From: Lachnospiraceae bacterium
GTDB lineage: Bacteria; Bacillota; Clostridia; Lachnospirales; Lachnospiraceae
DNA: 64,000 nt
Reading direction: 5' to 3'
Assembly: GCA_024698485.1 (NCBI GenBank)
Contig: JAILRC010000056.1
Location: 1-64,000 of the forward strand
This document shows, one piece after another, positions 54,720 to 63,468 of this stretch. Position numbers and translations under genes: made by a program. The notes below the pieces were generated by a model, which was not told the origin of the DNA, did not search any database, and saw only the letters and a program-made list of their open reading frames with translations. Numbering within the stretch: the stretch's first letter is position 1; each line of letters begins with the position of its first letter.

Positions 54720-55910
54720 TCAATACTTAGCGTTCAGAAGCTTAATGCCATCGATCTCTACATTGAAATAAGGAGCGGAACGGAATTCGCTCTCTGCGAA
54801 GTAGCCATCCTTTACAACCTTTGTATCGGGTGTGAAAGCATCGTCAGTGTCAACGTCTGCAAGGAAATCTGCAGAAAGAGGAGCATCCTTTACTGTGAAT
54901 GTCTTTGTATCGAAAACCTTGAGAGATCCGTTGAGGAGCTGAGCCTTAACTTCGTCGATCTTCTTCTGGGTGTCTGCTGCTGCAGCCTTTGTGTTAACTT
55001 CTGTAAGAACAACGGAACCTGTGGAGATGGTACCTGTCCAGTCGGTGTCGATCTTCTTGCCGTCCATTACCTGATTGCAGATGTACTCGAAGTAAGGAGC
55101 CCAGTCGATTCTGGAAGAAACGATGAAGGTGTTGGGGCAAGCTGCTGCTGTGCTTCCGTTGTAGGAAACGTTGGGAACCTTACGCTCTTCGCAGATGGAA
55201 GGAGCACCCATGGAGTCGGCATGCTGGGAGATGAGTACACAGCCGTTGTCAATGAGAGCAGCTGCTGCGTTCTTCTCTTCGATCTCGTCGTACCAGGAAC
55301 CTGTGAACTGTACTTCCATTGTTACTTCGGGAACGATGGACTTAACGCCCAGGAAGAAAGATGTGTAACCGGAAATAACTTCTGCATATGTGAAAGCGCC
55401 TACATAACCGATCTTGGGAGTAACCTTTGAATCAGCCTTCATCATCTCCTGAAGCTTGAGACCTGCAGCAACACCTGCGAGGTAACGTCCTTCATAGATG
55501 GAAGCGAAAGCGTTGTGGAAATTGTCGAGCTTTTCTGTGTGAGCCATTGTTCCGGTAGCGTGGCAGAACTCAACGTCCTTGAACTGCTTAGCTGCCTGAA
55601 GAAGATATGTTTCATGACCAAAGCTGTCTGCAAATACGATCTTGCATCCTTCGTCCACAAGGTCAGCTGCTGCTTCGTAGCATGCATTGCCTTCCTCGAT
55701 GTTTCTCTTGATAACAACCTGTGCGTCTGTGAGACCGAGTTTCTTCTGAGCGTCCTTGATACCGTTGATGAAGTTGAGGTCGTAGGTGGAAGCTTCGTCG
55801 TGAAGAAGGATAACACCGATCTTGAAATCAGATTTTGCGGACTTACCGCCGCATGCTGCCATGGAAAGAACCATTACACATGCAAGAACCAAGCATAAAA
55901 GCTTTTTCAT
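54720..55910 (-). CDS. BMP family nucleoside-binding lipoprotein (BmpA/NupN-like)
   Basis: A 396-residue lipoprotein. MKKLLCLVLACVMVLSMAAC is a type II signal peptide with Cys20 as the lipid-modified residue. The mature part is a periplasmic-binding-protein-like BMP domain: KIGVILLHDEASTYDLNFIN, ADSFGHETYLLQAAKQ, NAFASIYEGRYLAGVAAGLK, IGYVGAFTYAEVISGYTSFF and VLISQHADSMG. BMP proteins bind purine nucleosides in several Firmicutes and spirochaetes. GGAGGAAAATTTAT precedes the ATG. A strong promoter lies 65 bases upstream; an upstream in-frame ATG within that promoter is rejected. Confidence 0.95.
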   Translation of the reverse strand: MKKLLCLVLACVMVLSMAACGGKSAKSDFKIGVILLHDEASTYDLNFINGIKDAQKKLGLTDAQVVIKRNIEEGNACYEAAADLVDEGCKIVFADSFGHETYLLQAAKQFKDVEFCHATGTMAHTEKLDNFHNAFASIYEGRYLAGVAAGLKLQEMMKADSKVTPKIGYVGAFTYAEVISGYTSFFLGVKSIVPEVTMEVQFTGSWYDEIEEKNAAAALIDNGCVLISQHADSMGAPSICEERKVPNVSYNGSTAAACPNTFIVSSRIDWAPYFEYICNQVMDGKKIDTDWTGTISTGSVVLTEVNTKAAAADTQKKIDEVKAQLLNGSLKVFDTKTFTVKDAPLSADFLADVDTDDAFTPDTKVVKDGYFAESEFRSAPYFNVEIDGIKLLNAKY

Positions 55911-55949
55911 ATAAATTTTCCTCCGTTTTACATATGTTTGATAAAACTT

Positions 55950-55970
55950 TAAGGGGTTTCCCCTTTCACC
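55950..55970 (-). promoter_or_regulatory. Short leader hairpin at the transcript start
   Basis: On the minus strand AAGGGGAAACCCCTT forms a tight stem right at the expected 5' end, followed by AAAGTTTTATC. It may stabilise the mRNA or attenuate. The leader (about 58 bases) is too short for a purine riboswitch. Confidence 0.45.
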
Positions 55971-55974
55971 ACGC

Positions 55975-56003
55975 ATTATAGGGATAACCATTTTTTTTGT
56001 AAA
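55975..56003 (-). promoter_or_regulatory. Promoter of the nucleoside transporter operon
   Basis: On the minus strand TTTACA (56003-55998), 17-base spacer, TATAAT (55980-55975). Near consensus. Confidence 0.8.
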
Positions 56004-56100
56004 ACGCTTTTATTTAATCGGATTTATAAGCAGTACTTAATCCTTTTGATAAATGGGGGCTTCGCTCGCGAGGCATATGTTTTCGGCGCTGTTTTTTGTC

Positions 56101-56129
56101 TTTACGTTACTTTTATTCTGTGATATATT
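56101..56129 (+). promoter_or_regulatory. Promoter of the xpt gene
   Basis: TTTACG (56101-56106), 17-base spacer, TATATT (56124-56129), giving a leader of about 35 bases. It is divergent from the nucleoside transporter promoter about 100 bases away. Confidence 0.65.
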
Positions 56130-56169
56130 GTCTACAGAACAGGGAAAAAGTGAAAGAGAGGGTAAATAA

Positions 56170-56748
56170 ATGAAGCTTCTTGAAGACAGGATTAAGAAGG
56201 ACGGAATAGTAAAGGAAGGAAACGTCCTGAAGGTTGACAGTTTCATCAACCATCAGATGGATGTGGAACTTTTTGATGAAATGGGAAAGGAATGGAAGAG
56301 ACTGTTTGCGGACAGACCTATCAACAAGATCCTCACCATCGAGGCTTCCGGCATCGGTATCGCCTGTGTGGCTGCCAGATCCTTCGGCGTTCCGGTTGTT
56401 TTCGCCAAGAAGGCACAGAGCATCAACATTGACGGAGATGTTTATGCCTGCAAGATAGAGAGTTTTACCAGAAAGAGGATATATGACGTTATCGTTTCCA
56501 AAAAGTTTTTGAGTAAGGACGATCACGTTCTTATCATAGATGATTTCCTTGCCAACGGATGTGCAGTCCTCGGTCTTCTTGACATCATCAAGGAAGCCGA
56601 GGCCACTGTGGAAGGAGTGGGCATAGCCATCGAGAAAGGCTTCCAGCGCGGAGGCCAGCTGGTGCGCGACCTGGGCATCAGAGTGGAGAGCCTTGCCATT
56701 GTGGAATCCATGGATGCCGCTACGGGAGAGATCGTGTTCAGACACTGA
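56170..56748 (+). CDS. xpt: Xanthine phosphoribosyltransferase
   Basis: A 192-residue purine PRTase that makes XMP from xanthine and PRPP. The N-terminus [20 protein letters not shown] and [12 protein letters not shown] match Xpt; [20 protein letters not shown] is the PRPP-adjacent strand, and the PRPP signature is [19 protein letters not shown] with [14 protein letters not shown] downstream. Divergent from the nucleoside transporter operon, which fits purine salvage. AGAGAGGGTAAATAA is the ribosome site. No purine riboswitch precedes it. Confidence 0.95.
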   Translation: MKLLEDRIKKDGIVKEGNVLKVDSFINHQMDVELFDEMGKEWKRLFADRPINKILTIEASGIGIACVAARSFGVPVVFAKKAQSINIDGDVYACKIESFTRKRIYDVIVSKKFLSKDDHVLIIDDFLANGCAVLGLLDIIKEAEATVEGVGIAIEKGFQRGGQLVRDLGIRVESLAIVESMDAATGEIVFRH

Positions 56749-56830
56749 TGAACCAAGAGGCTGTAAGGCCTTGAAATAAGCGAATTTTATAAGTAAACAA
56801 GAAAAATAGAAAAAATTTTTAAAATAATGC

Positions 56831-56859
56831 TTGCTTTTTGGGGGAAATGGGAGTAATAT
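56831..56859 (+). promoter_or_regulatory. tRNA-Pro promoter
   Basis: TTGCTT (56831-56836), 17-base spacer, TAATAT (56854-56859). Between it and the tRNA, GTGCCTTG and CAAGGCAC (56867-56885) form a perfect stem over ACA, at the 5' end of the precursor. Confidence 0.7.
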
Positions 56860-56897
56860 ATCCTGCGTGCCTTGACACAAGGCACCCTGAAATAAAT

Positions 56898-56972
56898 CGG
56901 GGTGTGGCTCAGTTTGGCTAGAGCGCCATCTTAGGGAGGTGGAAGTCGCAAGTTCGAATCTTGTCACTCCGA
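56898..56972 (+). tRNA. tRNA-Pro with anticodon AGG
   Basis: Seventy-five bases fold into a complete cloverleaf. Acceptor CGGGGTG/CACTCCG with C1-G72 and A73, as in proline tRNAs; D arm GCTC/GAGC; anticodon stem CCATC/GGTGG with loop TTAGGGA, which places A34-G35-G36; five-base variable loop AAGTC; T arm GCAAG/CTTGT with loop TTCGAAT. No CCA is encoded. Anticodon AGG reads CCU; with A34 unmodified or deaminated to inosine it would read further CCN codons. Most bacteria use TGG, GGG or CGG for proline, so A34 is unusual. Confidence 0.93.
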
Positions 56973-56975
56973 TTT

Positions 56976-57008
56976 AAAGGACAGTTCCAAAGGGGACTGT
57001 CCTTTTTT
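56976..57008 (+). terminator. tRNA terminator
   Basis: AAAGGACAGT pairs with ACTGTCCTTT over a 10-base loop (TCCAAAGGGG), then TTT. The GGGGACTGTCC core resembles motifs seen near other bacterial genes, possibly another short repeat. Confidence 0.85.
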
Positions 57009-57079
57009 GCTATAATCGGGTAACTCATCGGGAAAGGGGAAGTCCCGTGTGAAAATTGAATAAAGAAGAGGAGAAGGCT

Positions 57080-58252
57080 ATGGTACACGAAAGGTATTAT
57101 GTTGAAAACAAAAAAGTTGAGGACATCATCAACAGAAAAAACAGTATAGACACCGAGTTTTACAATGGTATCTATGACAGATACAAGCATTCGGTGCTTA
57201 CAAGAAGAAGCGTTCCCGTGATCTGGAGATATGATATATGTAGGGAGACAAACCCGTATTTTCAGGAGCGTCTCGGTGTAAATGCCACATTTAATGCGGG
57301 AGCCATCAAGATCGGCAGAAAATACTGCCTGGTGGTGAGAGTGGAAGGCAGCGACAGAAAGTCCTTCTTCGCTGTGGCAGAGAGTGACAGCCCGGTTCAG
57401 GGTTTCAGATTCAGAAACAAGCCCATCATCATTCCGGATCTTTATAAAGAAGAAACAAATGTTTACGACATGCGCCTCACAAAGCACCAGGACGGCTGGA
57501 TCTACGGTGTTTTCTGTTCTGAGAGCAAAGACAGGGATTCGGATGATCTTTCTGCGGCCGTGGCCTCTGCGGGCATTGTAAGGACCAAGGATATGATCAT
57601 CTGGGAAAGACTTCCCAACCTTGTGACTCTTCATTCTCCTCAGCAGAGAAATGTGGTGCTCCATCCCGAGTTTGTGGAGGGAAAATATGCTTTTTACACA
57701 AGGCCCATGGACGATTTCATCAACACCGGCAGCGGCAGCGGTATAGGTTTCGGACTTTGCGATGATATCACCCATGCAGTCATCGACGAAGAAAAGATGA
57801 CTTCCTTAAGAAAGTATCACACCATTACGGAGGCAAAGAACGGTGCGGGAGCTGTGCCCATCAAGACTGACAGGGGCTGGATCCACATCGCCCACGGCGT
57901 AAGGAACACGGCTGCGGGACTCAGATACGTGATCTACTGCTTCGCCACGGCTCTGGACGATCCTTCGAGAGTCATAGCTGAGCCCGGAGGCTTCCTCATC
58001 GGACCCAGAGGCAGTGAAAGAACGGGCGATGTTTCCAACGTGACTTTCACCAACGGAGCCATTACAGATGATGACGGAAAGATCTGGATCTATTACGGAG
58101 CCAGCGACACCAGACTTCATGTTGCGGGAACGGACATGGCAAGGCTTACGGACTACGTTTTCAACACTCCTTCGGATCCTTTGCGTTCAGCTGATTGCGT
58201 GCAGCAGCGCATAGAGCTTATCGACAGAAACTTAAGGGAATTGGGCAAGTAG
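57080..58252 (+). CDS. GH130 family glycoside phosphorylase
   Basis: A 390-residue five-blade propeller enzyme of family GH130. Visible hallmarks: [79 protein letters not shown] (with HPEF downstream), [12 protein letters not shown] and [20 protein letters not shown]. These fit the 4-O-beta-D-mannosyl-glucose phosphorylase subgroup (GH130_1), which phosphorolyses mannosyl-glucose from mannan breakdown; a mannooligosaccharide specificity is an alternative. Intracellular (no signal). GAGGAGAAGGCT precedes the ATG; a TTG at 57056 is less likely. Confidence 0.88.
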   Translation: MVHERYYVENKKVEDIINRKNSIDTEFYNGIYDRYKHSVLTRRSVPVIWRYDICRETNPYFQERLGVNATFNAGAIKIGRKYCLVVRVEGSDRKSFFAVAESDSPVQGFRFRNKPIIIPDLYKEETNVYDMRLTKHQDGWIYGVFCSESKDRDSDDLSAAVASAGIVRTKDMIIWERLPNLVTLHSPQQRNVVLHPEFVEGKYAFYTRPMDDFINTGSGSGIGFGLCDDITHAVIDEEKMTSLRKYHTITEAKNGAGAVPIKTDRGWIHIAHGVRNTAAGLRYVIYCFATALDDPSRVIAEPGGFLIGPRGSERTGDVSNVTFTNGAITDDDGKIWIYYGASDTRLHVAGTDMARLTDYVFNTPSDPLRSADCVQQRIELIDRNLRELGK

Positions 58253-58323
58253 TTGCAGGCTCTGATAAATGACATATTTTTGACATGCTGACTTAATTTT
58301 CCAAATTTAATAAATTTTCTATA

Positions 58324-58373
58324 AAAAAATGCCACAAAAGGCGATATTATGCCCTTTTTAGGCATTTTTTTTC
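58324..58373 (+). terminator. Terminator of the GH130 gene
   Basis: AAAAAATGCC pairs with GGCATTTTTT across a 27-base loop that can itself fold (AAGGCGATATTATGCCCTTT). The T-run runs directly into the HU promoter. Confidence 0.75.
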
Positions 58374-58402
58374 TTGACAAATAAGACAAACAAGGGTATA
58401 AA
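58374..58402 (+). promoter_or_regulatory. HU gene promoter
   Basis: TTGACA (58374-58379), 17-base spacer, TATAAA (58397-58402). The roughly 80-base leader has two small hairpins (CCGCAAAGGCGG and CAGGCTCAAAAGGCCTG) before GGAGGAAATTTAA. Confidence 0.85.
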
Positions 58403-58489
58403 GGATATAAGCGTTGACCGCAAAGGCGGTACATCGTAGGCTACAGGCTCAAAAGGCCTGAGAAAATTATCCTATAGGAGGAAATTTAA

Positions 58490-58765
58490 ATGAACAAGAC
58501 AGAATTAGTTGCAGCAATCGCTGAAAACGCTGGACTTACCAAGAAGGATGCCGACAAGGCTTTAAAGGCATTCATCGATGTAACAACAGCTGCTCTCAAG
58601 AAGGGTGACAAGATCGCTCTTGTTGGCTTCGGTACATTCGAAGTTGTTAAGAGACCTGCTCGTACAGGTAGAAATCCTCAGACAAAGCAGGCTATTAAGA
58701 TCCCTGCATCAAAGGCTCCTAAGTTCAGAGCTGGTAAGGGCTTAAAGGACGCTGTCAACAAGTAA
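58490..58765 (+). CDS. hup: HU family DNA-binding protein
   Basis: A 91-residue histone-like protein: MNKTELVAAIAENAGLTKKD, DKIALVGFGTFEVVKRPART and GRNPQTKQAIKIPASKAPKF, the latter being the beta-arm that intercalates in DNA at the conserved proline. Full length and standard. It compacts the nucleoid. Strong promoter and ribosome site suggest high expression. Confidence 0.97.
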   Translation: MNKTELVAAIAENAGLTKKDADKALKAFIDVTTAALKKGDKIALVGFGTFEVVKRPARTGRNPQTKQAIKIPASKAPKFRAGKGLKDAVNK

Positions 58766-58798
58766 GTTGCGTTATTTAAAACCAAATATGATAGGATT

Positions 58799-58831
58799 GG
58801 GAGAGAGACATTGGTCTCTCTCCTTTCTTTT
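58799..58831 (+). terminator. HU terminator
   Basis: GGGAGAGAGAC pairs with GTCTCTCTCC over ATTG, then TTTCTTTTC. Confidence 0.88.
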
Positions 58832-58905
58832 CCACCGAAGTATTGACTTTTGAGGGGGAGAATGGATATAATTTTCTTAAACTTATGGTTCAGGGAGAAA
58901 AAGAT

Positions 58906-59145
58906 ATGCGCTTGGACAAGTATTTAAAGGTATCCAGGATCATCAAACGCCGCACGGTGGCAAATGAAGCCTGCGATGCGGGAAGGGTTACGATCAACGG
59001 TAAGGTTGCCAGGGCCTCGGCGGAAGTGAAGCCGGGTGATATAATAGAGATAGGTTTCGGAAACAGTACGGTAAAGGCAGAGGTCCTTAAGATACAGGAA
59101 ACAGTGGGAAAAGACGATGCAAAGGAACTTTTCAGGTATCTGTAA
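58906..59145 (+). CDS. rqcP: S4-domain RNA-binding protein RqcP
   Basis: A 79-residue protein that is essentially one S4 domain: MRLDKYLKVSRIIKRRTVAN, CDAGRVTINGKVARASAEVK, GDIIEIGFGNSTVKAEVLKI. Firmicute RqcP (YabO/YlmH-type) helps RqcH add alanine tails to stalled nascent chains on 50S subunits. The position before divIC is conserved in Bacillales and Clostridia. The Met at 58906 with GGGAGAAAAAGAT is chosen over an upstream ATG at 58843. Confidence 0.92.
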   Translation: MRLDKYLKVSRIIKRRTVANEACDAGRVTINGKVARASAEVKPGDIIEIGFGNSTVKAEVLKIQETVGKDDAKELFRYL

Positions 59146-59448
59146 ATGAGGAATTCACTGAAAAAGAGGCAAAAGGGAATAATTGTCATTACGCTGGCGG
59201 TGCTTGCTTTATTTGCTGTTCTTTTTTCCAGAGGACTTGAGCTAAGGAAACGTAAAGCGGAACTGGAGCGGCAGGTGGCGATCCTGAAAGAGGAGGAAAC
59301 TGCTGCCTATGAGCGTACGGACGAATTGAAAGAGCGGAGATCCTATATGTCCACCATACGTTACATCGAGGATCTGGCCAGAGAAAAGCTTGGTCTTGTC
59401 TATAAGGACGAGGTTATATTTAAGGAAAAGGATGACGACGAGGAATAA
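59146..59448 (+). CDS. divIC: Septum formation initiator (DivIC/FtsB family)
   Basis: A 100-residue bitopic membrane protein: basic N-terminus, one helix (residues 12-31, IIVITLAVLALFAVLFSRGL) and an external coiled coil (KRKAELERQVAILKEEETAA), then YIEDLAREKLGLVYKDEVIF, the conserved end of DivIC/FtsB proteins. It belongs to the division complex with FtsL and DivIB. It starts directly after the rqcP stop and overlaps tilS by 17 bases. Confidence 0.93.
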   Translation: MRNSLKKRQKGIIVITLAVLALFAVLFSRGLELRKRKAELERQVAILKEEETAAYERTDELKERRSYMSTIRYIEDLAREKLGLVYKDEVIFKEKDDDEE

Positions 59449-60838
59449 AATAATCGATTTTTGCAGGGAAAAGAAACTATTGGACATCGGAGACGGGTTA
59501 CTCATCGGGCTATCCGGGGGAGCAGACTCCGTATGTCTTCTTTTTATTTTGCATTCCCTTAAAGATGACTATGGACTGAGGCTTCATGCACTTCACGTTA
59601 ATCACGGCATCAGAGGCGAGGAAGCGGAGCAGGATGAAAGATTCTGCCGGGAACTTTGCGAAAAACTGGGAGTGGAGTTTGAGACTGTGAGAGCAGACAT
59701 TCCCGCCCTGGCCGAAAAGGAAGGCATGGGCCTCGAAGAAGCGGGAAGAAGGTTCCGCTATGAGACTTTTGAAAGAAAAGCGGCGGAGCTGGGACTGAAC
59801 AAGATCGCCGTGGCTCATCATATGAATGACAGGGCGGAAACGGCCCTTTTTCAGCTGATAAGAGGAAGCAGGCTGAAGGGCCTTGCGGGAGTTAAGGAAA
59901 GGAACGGCCAAGTGATCCGTCCGCTCCTTTGCGTCACCAGAAACGAGATCGAAGAGTATCTGAAAGAGAACGGGCTCGGATATGTTACGGACAGCACCAA
60001 TCTTTCGGCGGATTATACGAGAAACCGGCTGAGAAATACCGTCATCCCGGAACTGGAAAAGATATGCCCCCGTGCAGCGGAACATATGGCGGAGACTGCG
60101 GATTATCTGGGAAGAGTTGCGGATTACATGGAAAAAGAAGCGGATAAGGTCCGGGAAAAGGCTGTGAGGAACGAGAATGGCAATCAGGTCCTTTCCATTC
60201 CGGAACTTAGGAAAGCAGATCCCCTTCTTGCGGAAACGGTGATCTATAACGCCATCTGCGAGGCGGCGGGACGAAAAAAAGATATTACCGGAAACTTTGT
60301 GAAGATGGTCACAGATCTTATGGAACGTCAGTCCGGAAGAAGCGTGGACATAAAATACGGAGTGACGGCGAAGAGAGTCTATGAAACCATAGTATTAAGC
60401 AGATCTTCTTTGGAAAATGCCGTTGACACGACCGACGGAAACTGCAATAATAGGCTCTGTGTGGAAATATGGAGCGTTGCGGAAGGGAAAGCCCCGGATC
60501 TCATTGAAAGCATGGGTGGTCATCCCAAGGGCAACCTTAAAAAATACTTTGACTATGACAGATTGCTGGCCAGGGTCCAAAAGCCTTTTACGGCGGAGGA
60601 CTTTGCCTTAAGGACAGCTGAGGCGACGGATGTGATGGCGATCTATCCCGACGGAAAAAGTAAAAAAGTTTTTGACATCCTGAAAGACGAAAAGGTGGAA
60701 GCGGAAAAGAGGAACCTGGTTCCTGTGGCCGCTCTGGGCAGCGAGGTACTGATAATAAAGGGCATACGTTCCTGCGAGACCTGTCGTGTGGATGAAAAAA
60801 CCAAAAATATATTATCTGTGACTATCACGGAAGAATAA
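59432..60838 (+). CDS. tilS: tRNA(Ile)-lysidine synthase TilS
   Basis: A 468-residue enzyme that converts C34 of tRNA-Ile(CAU) to lysidine using ATP. PP-loop IGLSGGADSVCLLF near residue 25, then LHALHVNHGIRGEEAEQDER and KIAVAHHMNDRAETALFQLI with RGSRLKGLAGVKE and IRPLLCVTRNEIEEYL, all standard for the catalytic domain. A C-terminal substrate-binding part follows (RKSVTS-like PDGKSKKVFDILKDEKVEAE). The ATG at 59432 overlaps divIC. Essential in nearly all bacteria. Confidence 0.95.
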   Translation: MTTRNKIIDFCREKKLLDIGDGLLIGLSGGADSVCLLFILHSLKDDYGLRLHALHVNHGIRGEEAEQDERFCRELCEKLGVEFETVRADIPALAEKEGMGLEEAGRRFRYETFERKAAELGLNKIAVAHHMNDRAETALFQLIRGSRLKGLAGVKERNGQVIRPLLCVTRNEIEEYLKENGLGYVTDSTNLSADYTRNRLRNTVIPELEKICPRAAEHMAETADYLGRVADYMEKEADKVREKAVRNENGNQVLSIPELRKADPLLAETVIYNAICEAAGRKKDITGNFVKMVTDLMERQSGRSVDIKYGVTAKRVYETIVLSRSSLENAVDTTDGNCNNRLCVEIWSVAEGKAPDLIESMGGHPKGNLKKYFDYDRLLARVQKPFTAEDFALRTAEATDVMAIYPDGKSKKVFDILKDEKVEAEKRNLVPVAALGSEVLIIKGIRSCETCRVDEKTKNILSVTITEE

Positions 60839-60858
60839 AGAAACGATGGAGGAATGAT

Positions 60859-61389
60859 ATGGCTGATAAGATATCGGTTATGATCTCGGAAGAAGAGATC
60901 GAAAAAAGAGTCCGCGAACTTGCGGATCAGATCAGCAAAGACTATGCGGGAGAAGAAGTTCTCCTGATATGCATTTTGAAGGGCAGTGTATTTTTCACCT
61001 GTGAACTGGCAAAGAGGCTCACCATTCCGGTGAAGCTGGATTTCATGTCTGTTTCCAGCTACGGAGATGCTACGGTTTCTTCCGGCAGGGTGAAGATCAT
61101 CAAGGATCTGGACGACTCCATAGAGGGTAAGAACGTCATTGTCATCGAGGACATCATTGATTCCGGAAGGACACTGGCACATCTTCTTGCCGTTCTCAAG
61201 GTGCGTCAGCCCAAGAGCATCAAGCTCTGCACTCTCCTTGACAAGCCCAGCAGACGTGAGGTTGAAGTAAAGGTGGATTATGTGGGCGTGTCCATTCCCG
61301 ACGCTTTTGTTGTGGGTTACGGACTTGATTATGCACAGAAGTACAGAAATCTGCCTTATATTGGTGTTTTGGAACTCGGAAAGGAATAA
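60859..61389 (+). CDS. hpt: Hypoxanthine phosphoribosyltransferase
   Basis: A 176-residue type I PRTase: EEVLLICILKGSVFFTCELA, KLDFMSVSSYGDATVSSGRV and the PRPP signature VIVIEDIIDSGRTLAHLLAV, then KSIKLCTLLDKPSRREVEVK. It makes IMP and GMP from hypoxanthine and guanine. The tilS-hpt-ftsH order is conserved in Firmicutes. GATGGAGGAATGAT is the ribosome site. Confidence 0.96.
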   Translation: MADKISVMISEEEIEKRVRELADQISKDYAGEEVLLICILKGSVFFTCELAKRLTIPVKLDFMSVSSYGDATVSSGRVKIIKDLDDSIEGKNVIVIEDIIDSGRTLAHLLAVLKVRQPKSIKLCTLLDKPSRREVEVKVDYVGVSIPDAFVVGYGLDYAQKYRNLPYIGVLELGKE

Positions 61390-61391
61390 AA

Positions 61392-63212
61392 GTGGAGAAC
61401 AACGGTAGAAGATTATTCAGAAATTTAGGACTGTATGTTGCGATCCTGGCTATGGGTGCACTTATCATATGGTTTGCCATGTCACTGGGCAGAACGGACA
61501 CGAGCTACGGGTACAATGATTACGTGGAAGATCTGGGGAAAAAGAACATCACCCAGGTGGAAATCGTTCAGAACGAACAGGTGCCCACAGGACAGGTAAG
61601 GATCAAGCTCAAGAACGGCGATGAGAAATCCTTCTTCGTGGTAAATACGGAACTTGCGTTTACAGACGCCATGGGATACGGTATCGAGCCCATGGTAAGA
61701 GATGTAAAGACTCAGAGCATTTTCCTCACAAGCATCCTTCCCTATCTTTTGATCATAGTTATACTTTTCATATTTATGTCTTTTATGTCCGCACAAAACG
61801 GCGGAGGAAATTCACGGATGATGAATTTCGGCAAGAGCCGCGCGAGAATGGTGCTGCCGGACAGCGGAAAGCCTGTCACGTTTAAGGATGTGGAAGGCGT
61901 TGACGAAGAAAAGGAACAGCTGGAAGAGATAGTGGATTTCTTAAAGAATCCCAAGAAATACATCGAAGTGGGAGCAAGGATTCCCAAGGGCGTCATTCTT
62001 GTGGGACCTCCCGGAACAGGTAAGACATTACTGGCCAAGGCAGTTGCGGGAGAAGCGGGAGTTCCTTTCTTCTCCGTTTCAGGTTCCGATTTTGTTGAAA
62101 TGTTTGTAGGTGTGGGTGCTTCCCGTGTAAGAGACATGTTTATGGAAGCCAAGAGAAACGCTCCCTGCATCGTTTTCATCGATGAGATCGATGCCGTTGC
62201 AAGACGCAGAGGCGCAGGAATGGGCGGCGGACACGACGAGAGAGAGCAGACTCTGAACCAGTTGCTGGTGGAAATGGACGGTTTCTCGGTAAATGAGGGC
62301 ATCATCGTTCTGGCAGCCACCAACCGTGTGGACATCCTGGATCCCGCCATCATGAGACCCGGACGTTTCGACCGCAAGGTGTTCATCAATCGTCCCGACA
62401 GCCGCGGAAGAGAGAGCATTCTTAAGGTGCATGCCAAGAACAAGCCTCTTTCCGATGATGTGGATCTTCATGAGATCGCTCAGGCTACTTCGGGCTTTAC
62501 AGGCGCAGAACTTGAGAACCTTCTTAATGAAGCGGCCATTGTGGCAGCAAAGAACGACATCAAGTTTGTACGAAAGGAAGACATCAAGAAAGCCTTTATC
62601 AAACTGGGTATCGGCGTTGAAAAGAAATCAAGAGTTGTTACGGATAAGGAAAAGAAGATCACGGCTTACCACGAATCCGGTCACGCCATTCTTTTCCACC
62701 TTCTTCCTGATGTGGGACCTGTCTATACAGTGTCCATCATCCCCACGGGACCTGCGGGAGGCTACACCATGCCTCTGCCCGAAAAGGATGAGATGTACAT
62801 CACCAAGGGCAAGCTCATTCAGGAGATCATCGTGAGCCTGGGCGGACGTGCTGCGGAAGAGCTGATCTTTGAAGACATCACCACAGGTGCTTCACAGGAC
62901 ATCAAGGAAGCCACAAGAACCGCCAGAAATATGGTCATCAAGTACGGCTTCTCGGAGAATGTGGGTCTCATCTCCTATGATAATGATGATGACGAAGTCT
63001 TCATCGGACGTGATTTCGGTCACACCAAGGCCTACAGCGACCACACCGCCAATGTTATCGACGATGAGGTACGTTCCATTGTGGAGGATTGCTACGAAAA
63101 GGCAAAGAGCATGCTGAAGGAACATATGGATGTTCTTCACAGCTGTTCCAATCTTCTCCTTGAAAAGGAAAGGATCTCACGAGAGGAATTCGAGGCGCTT
63201 TTTCAGGGTTAA
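61392..63212 (+). CDS. ftsH: ATP-dependent zinc metalloprotease FtsH
   Basis: A 606-residue membrane AAA+ protease. Two helices flank an external domain (residues 12-32 and 115-135). AAA module: [20 protein letters not shown] (Walker A near 206), [19 protein letters not shown] (Walker B), second region of homology with [15 protein letters not shown]. Protease: [20 protein letters not shown] (HExxH near 427) and later [16 protein letters not shown] with the third zinc ligand region. The start is GTG, two bases after the hpt stop (GGAAAGGAATAAAA upstream). Degrades membrane and regulatory proteins. Confidence 0.97.
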   Translation: MENNGRRLFRNLGLYVAILAMGALIIWFAMSLGRTDTSYGYNDYVEDLGKKNITQVEIVQNEQVPTGQVRIKLKNGDEKSFFVVNTELAFTDAMGYGIEPMVRDVKTQSIFLTSILPYLLIIVILFIFMSFMSAQNGGGNSRMMNFGKSRARMVLPDSGKPVTFKDVEGVDEEKEQLEEIVDFLKNPKKYIEVGARIPKGVILVGPPGTGKTLLAKAVAGEAGVPFFSVSGSDFVEMFVGVGASRVRDMFMEAKRNAPCIVFIDEIDAVARRRGAGMGGGHDEREQTLNQLLVEMDGFSVNEGIIVLAATNRVDILDPAIMRPGRFDRKVFINRPDSRGRESILKVHAKNKPLSDDVDLHEIAQATSGFTGAELENLLNEAAIVAAKNDIKFVRKEDIKKAFIKLGIGVEKKSRVVTDKEKKITAYHESGHAILFHLLPDVGPVYTVSIIPTGPAGGYTMPLPEKDEMYITKGKLIQEIIVSLGGRAAEELIFEDITTGASQDIKEATRTARNMVIKYGFSENVGLISYDNDDDEVFIGRDFGHTKAYSDHTANVIDDEVRSIVEDCYEKAKSMLKEHMDVLHSCSNLLLEKERISREEFEALFQG

Positions 63213-63468
63213 CGTGCGTTTTGTGTAATTTGCACAAAAGATTTTTTGAAAAAAGGCAATGTTTGTGCACACTGTTTTTGAAATTCATGTATAATAGCAC
63301 TCGTAAACCCCAATACATTATATATAGTTTTTGCTACACCCCATAAGTAACAAAAATACCTTCTCCAGAAAAGAGCGGCTTTCCCAGGCCGCTCTTTTCA
63401 CGTTGGTACAAGTGTGTTATAATAGTAAGAAACAAGCAATTTATTCAATTTTGAGATGTGAACTGTTA
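63213..63468 (+). other. Intergenic region with two promoters-like boxes and a terminator
   Basis: Holds TATAAT at 63290-63295 without a clear -35, a strong hairpin terminator at 63369-63402, and a second TATAAT at 63418-63423 in extended form (TGTTATAAT) for the GH13 gene. Sequence between the first box and the hairpin is AT-rich and non-coding. Confidence 0.6.
63369..63402 (+). terminator. Terminator upstream of the GH13 gene
   Basis: AAAAGAGCGGC pairs with GCCGCTCTTTT over an 8-base loop, then CACG. It probably ends ftsH transcription, or a short transcript from the 63290 box. Confidence 0.85.

Noticed and set aside
55911..56169. Purine riboswitch upstream of the nucleoside transporter or xpt
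   Set aside because: Leaders are too short and no three-way junction sequence with the conserved loops is seen.
56113..56967. 284-residue open frame on the minus strand over xpt and the tRNA
   Set aside because: Antisense to a clear xpt gene and covering a tRNA; low-complexity shadow composition.
56918..57775. 285-residue open frame on the minus strand across the tRNA and GH130 gene
   Set aside because: Antisense to GH130 and the tRNA; its end contains typical tRNA-antisense residues such as SDKIRTCDFHLPK, a well-known false ORF pattern.
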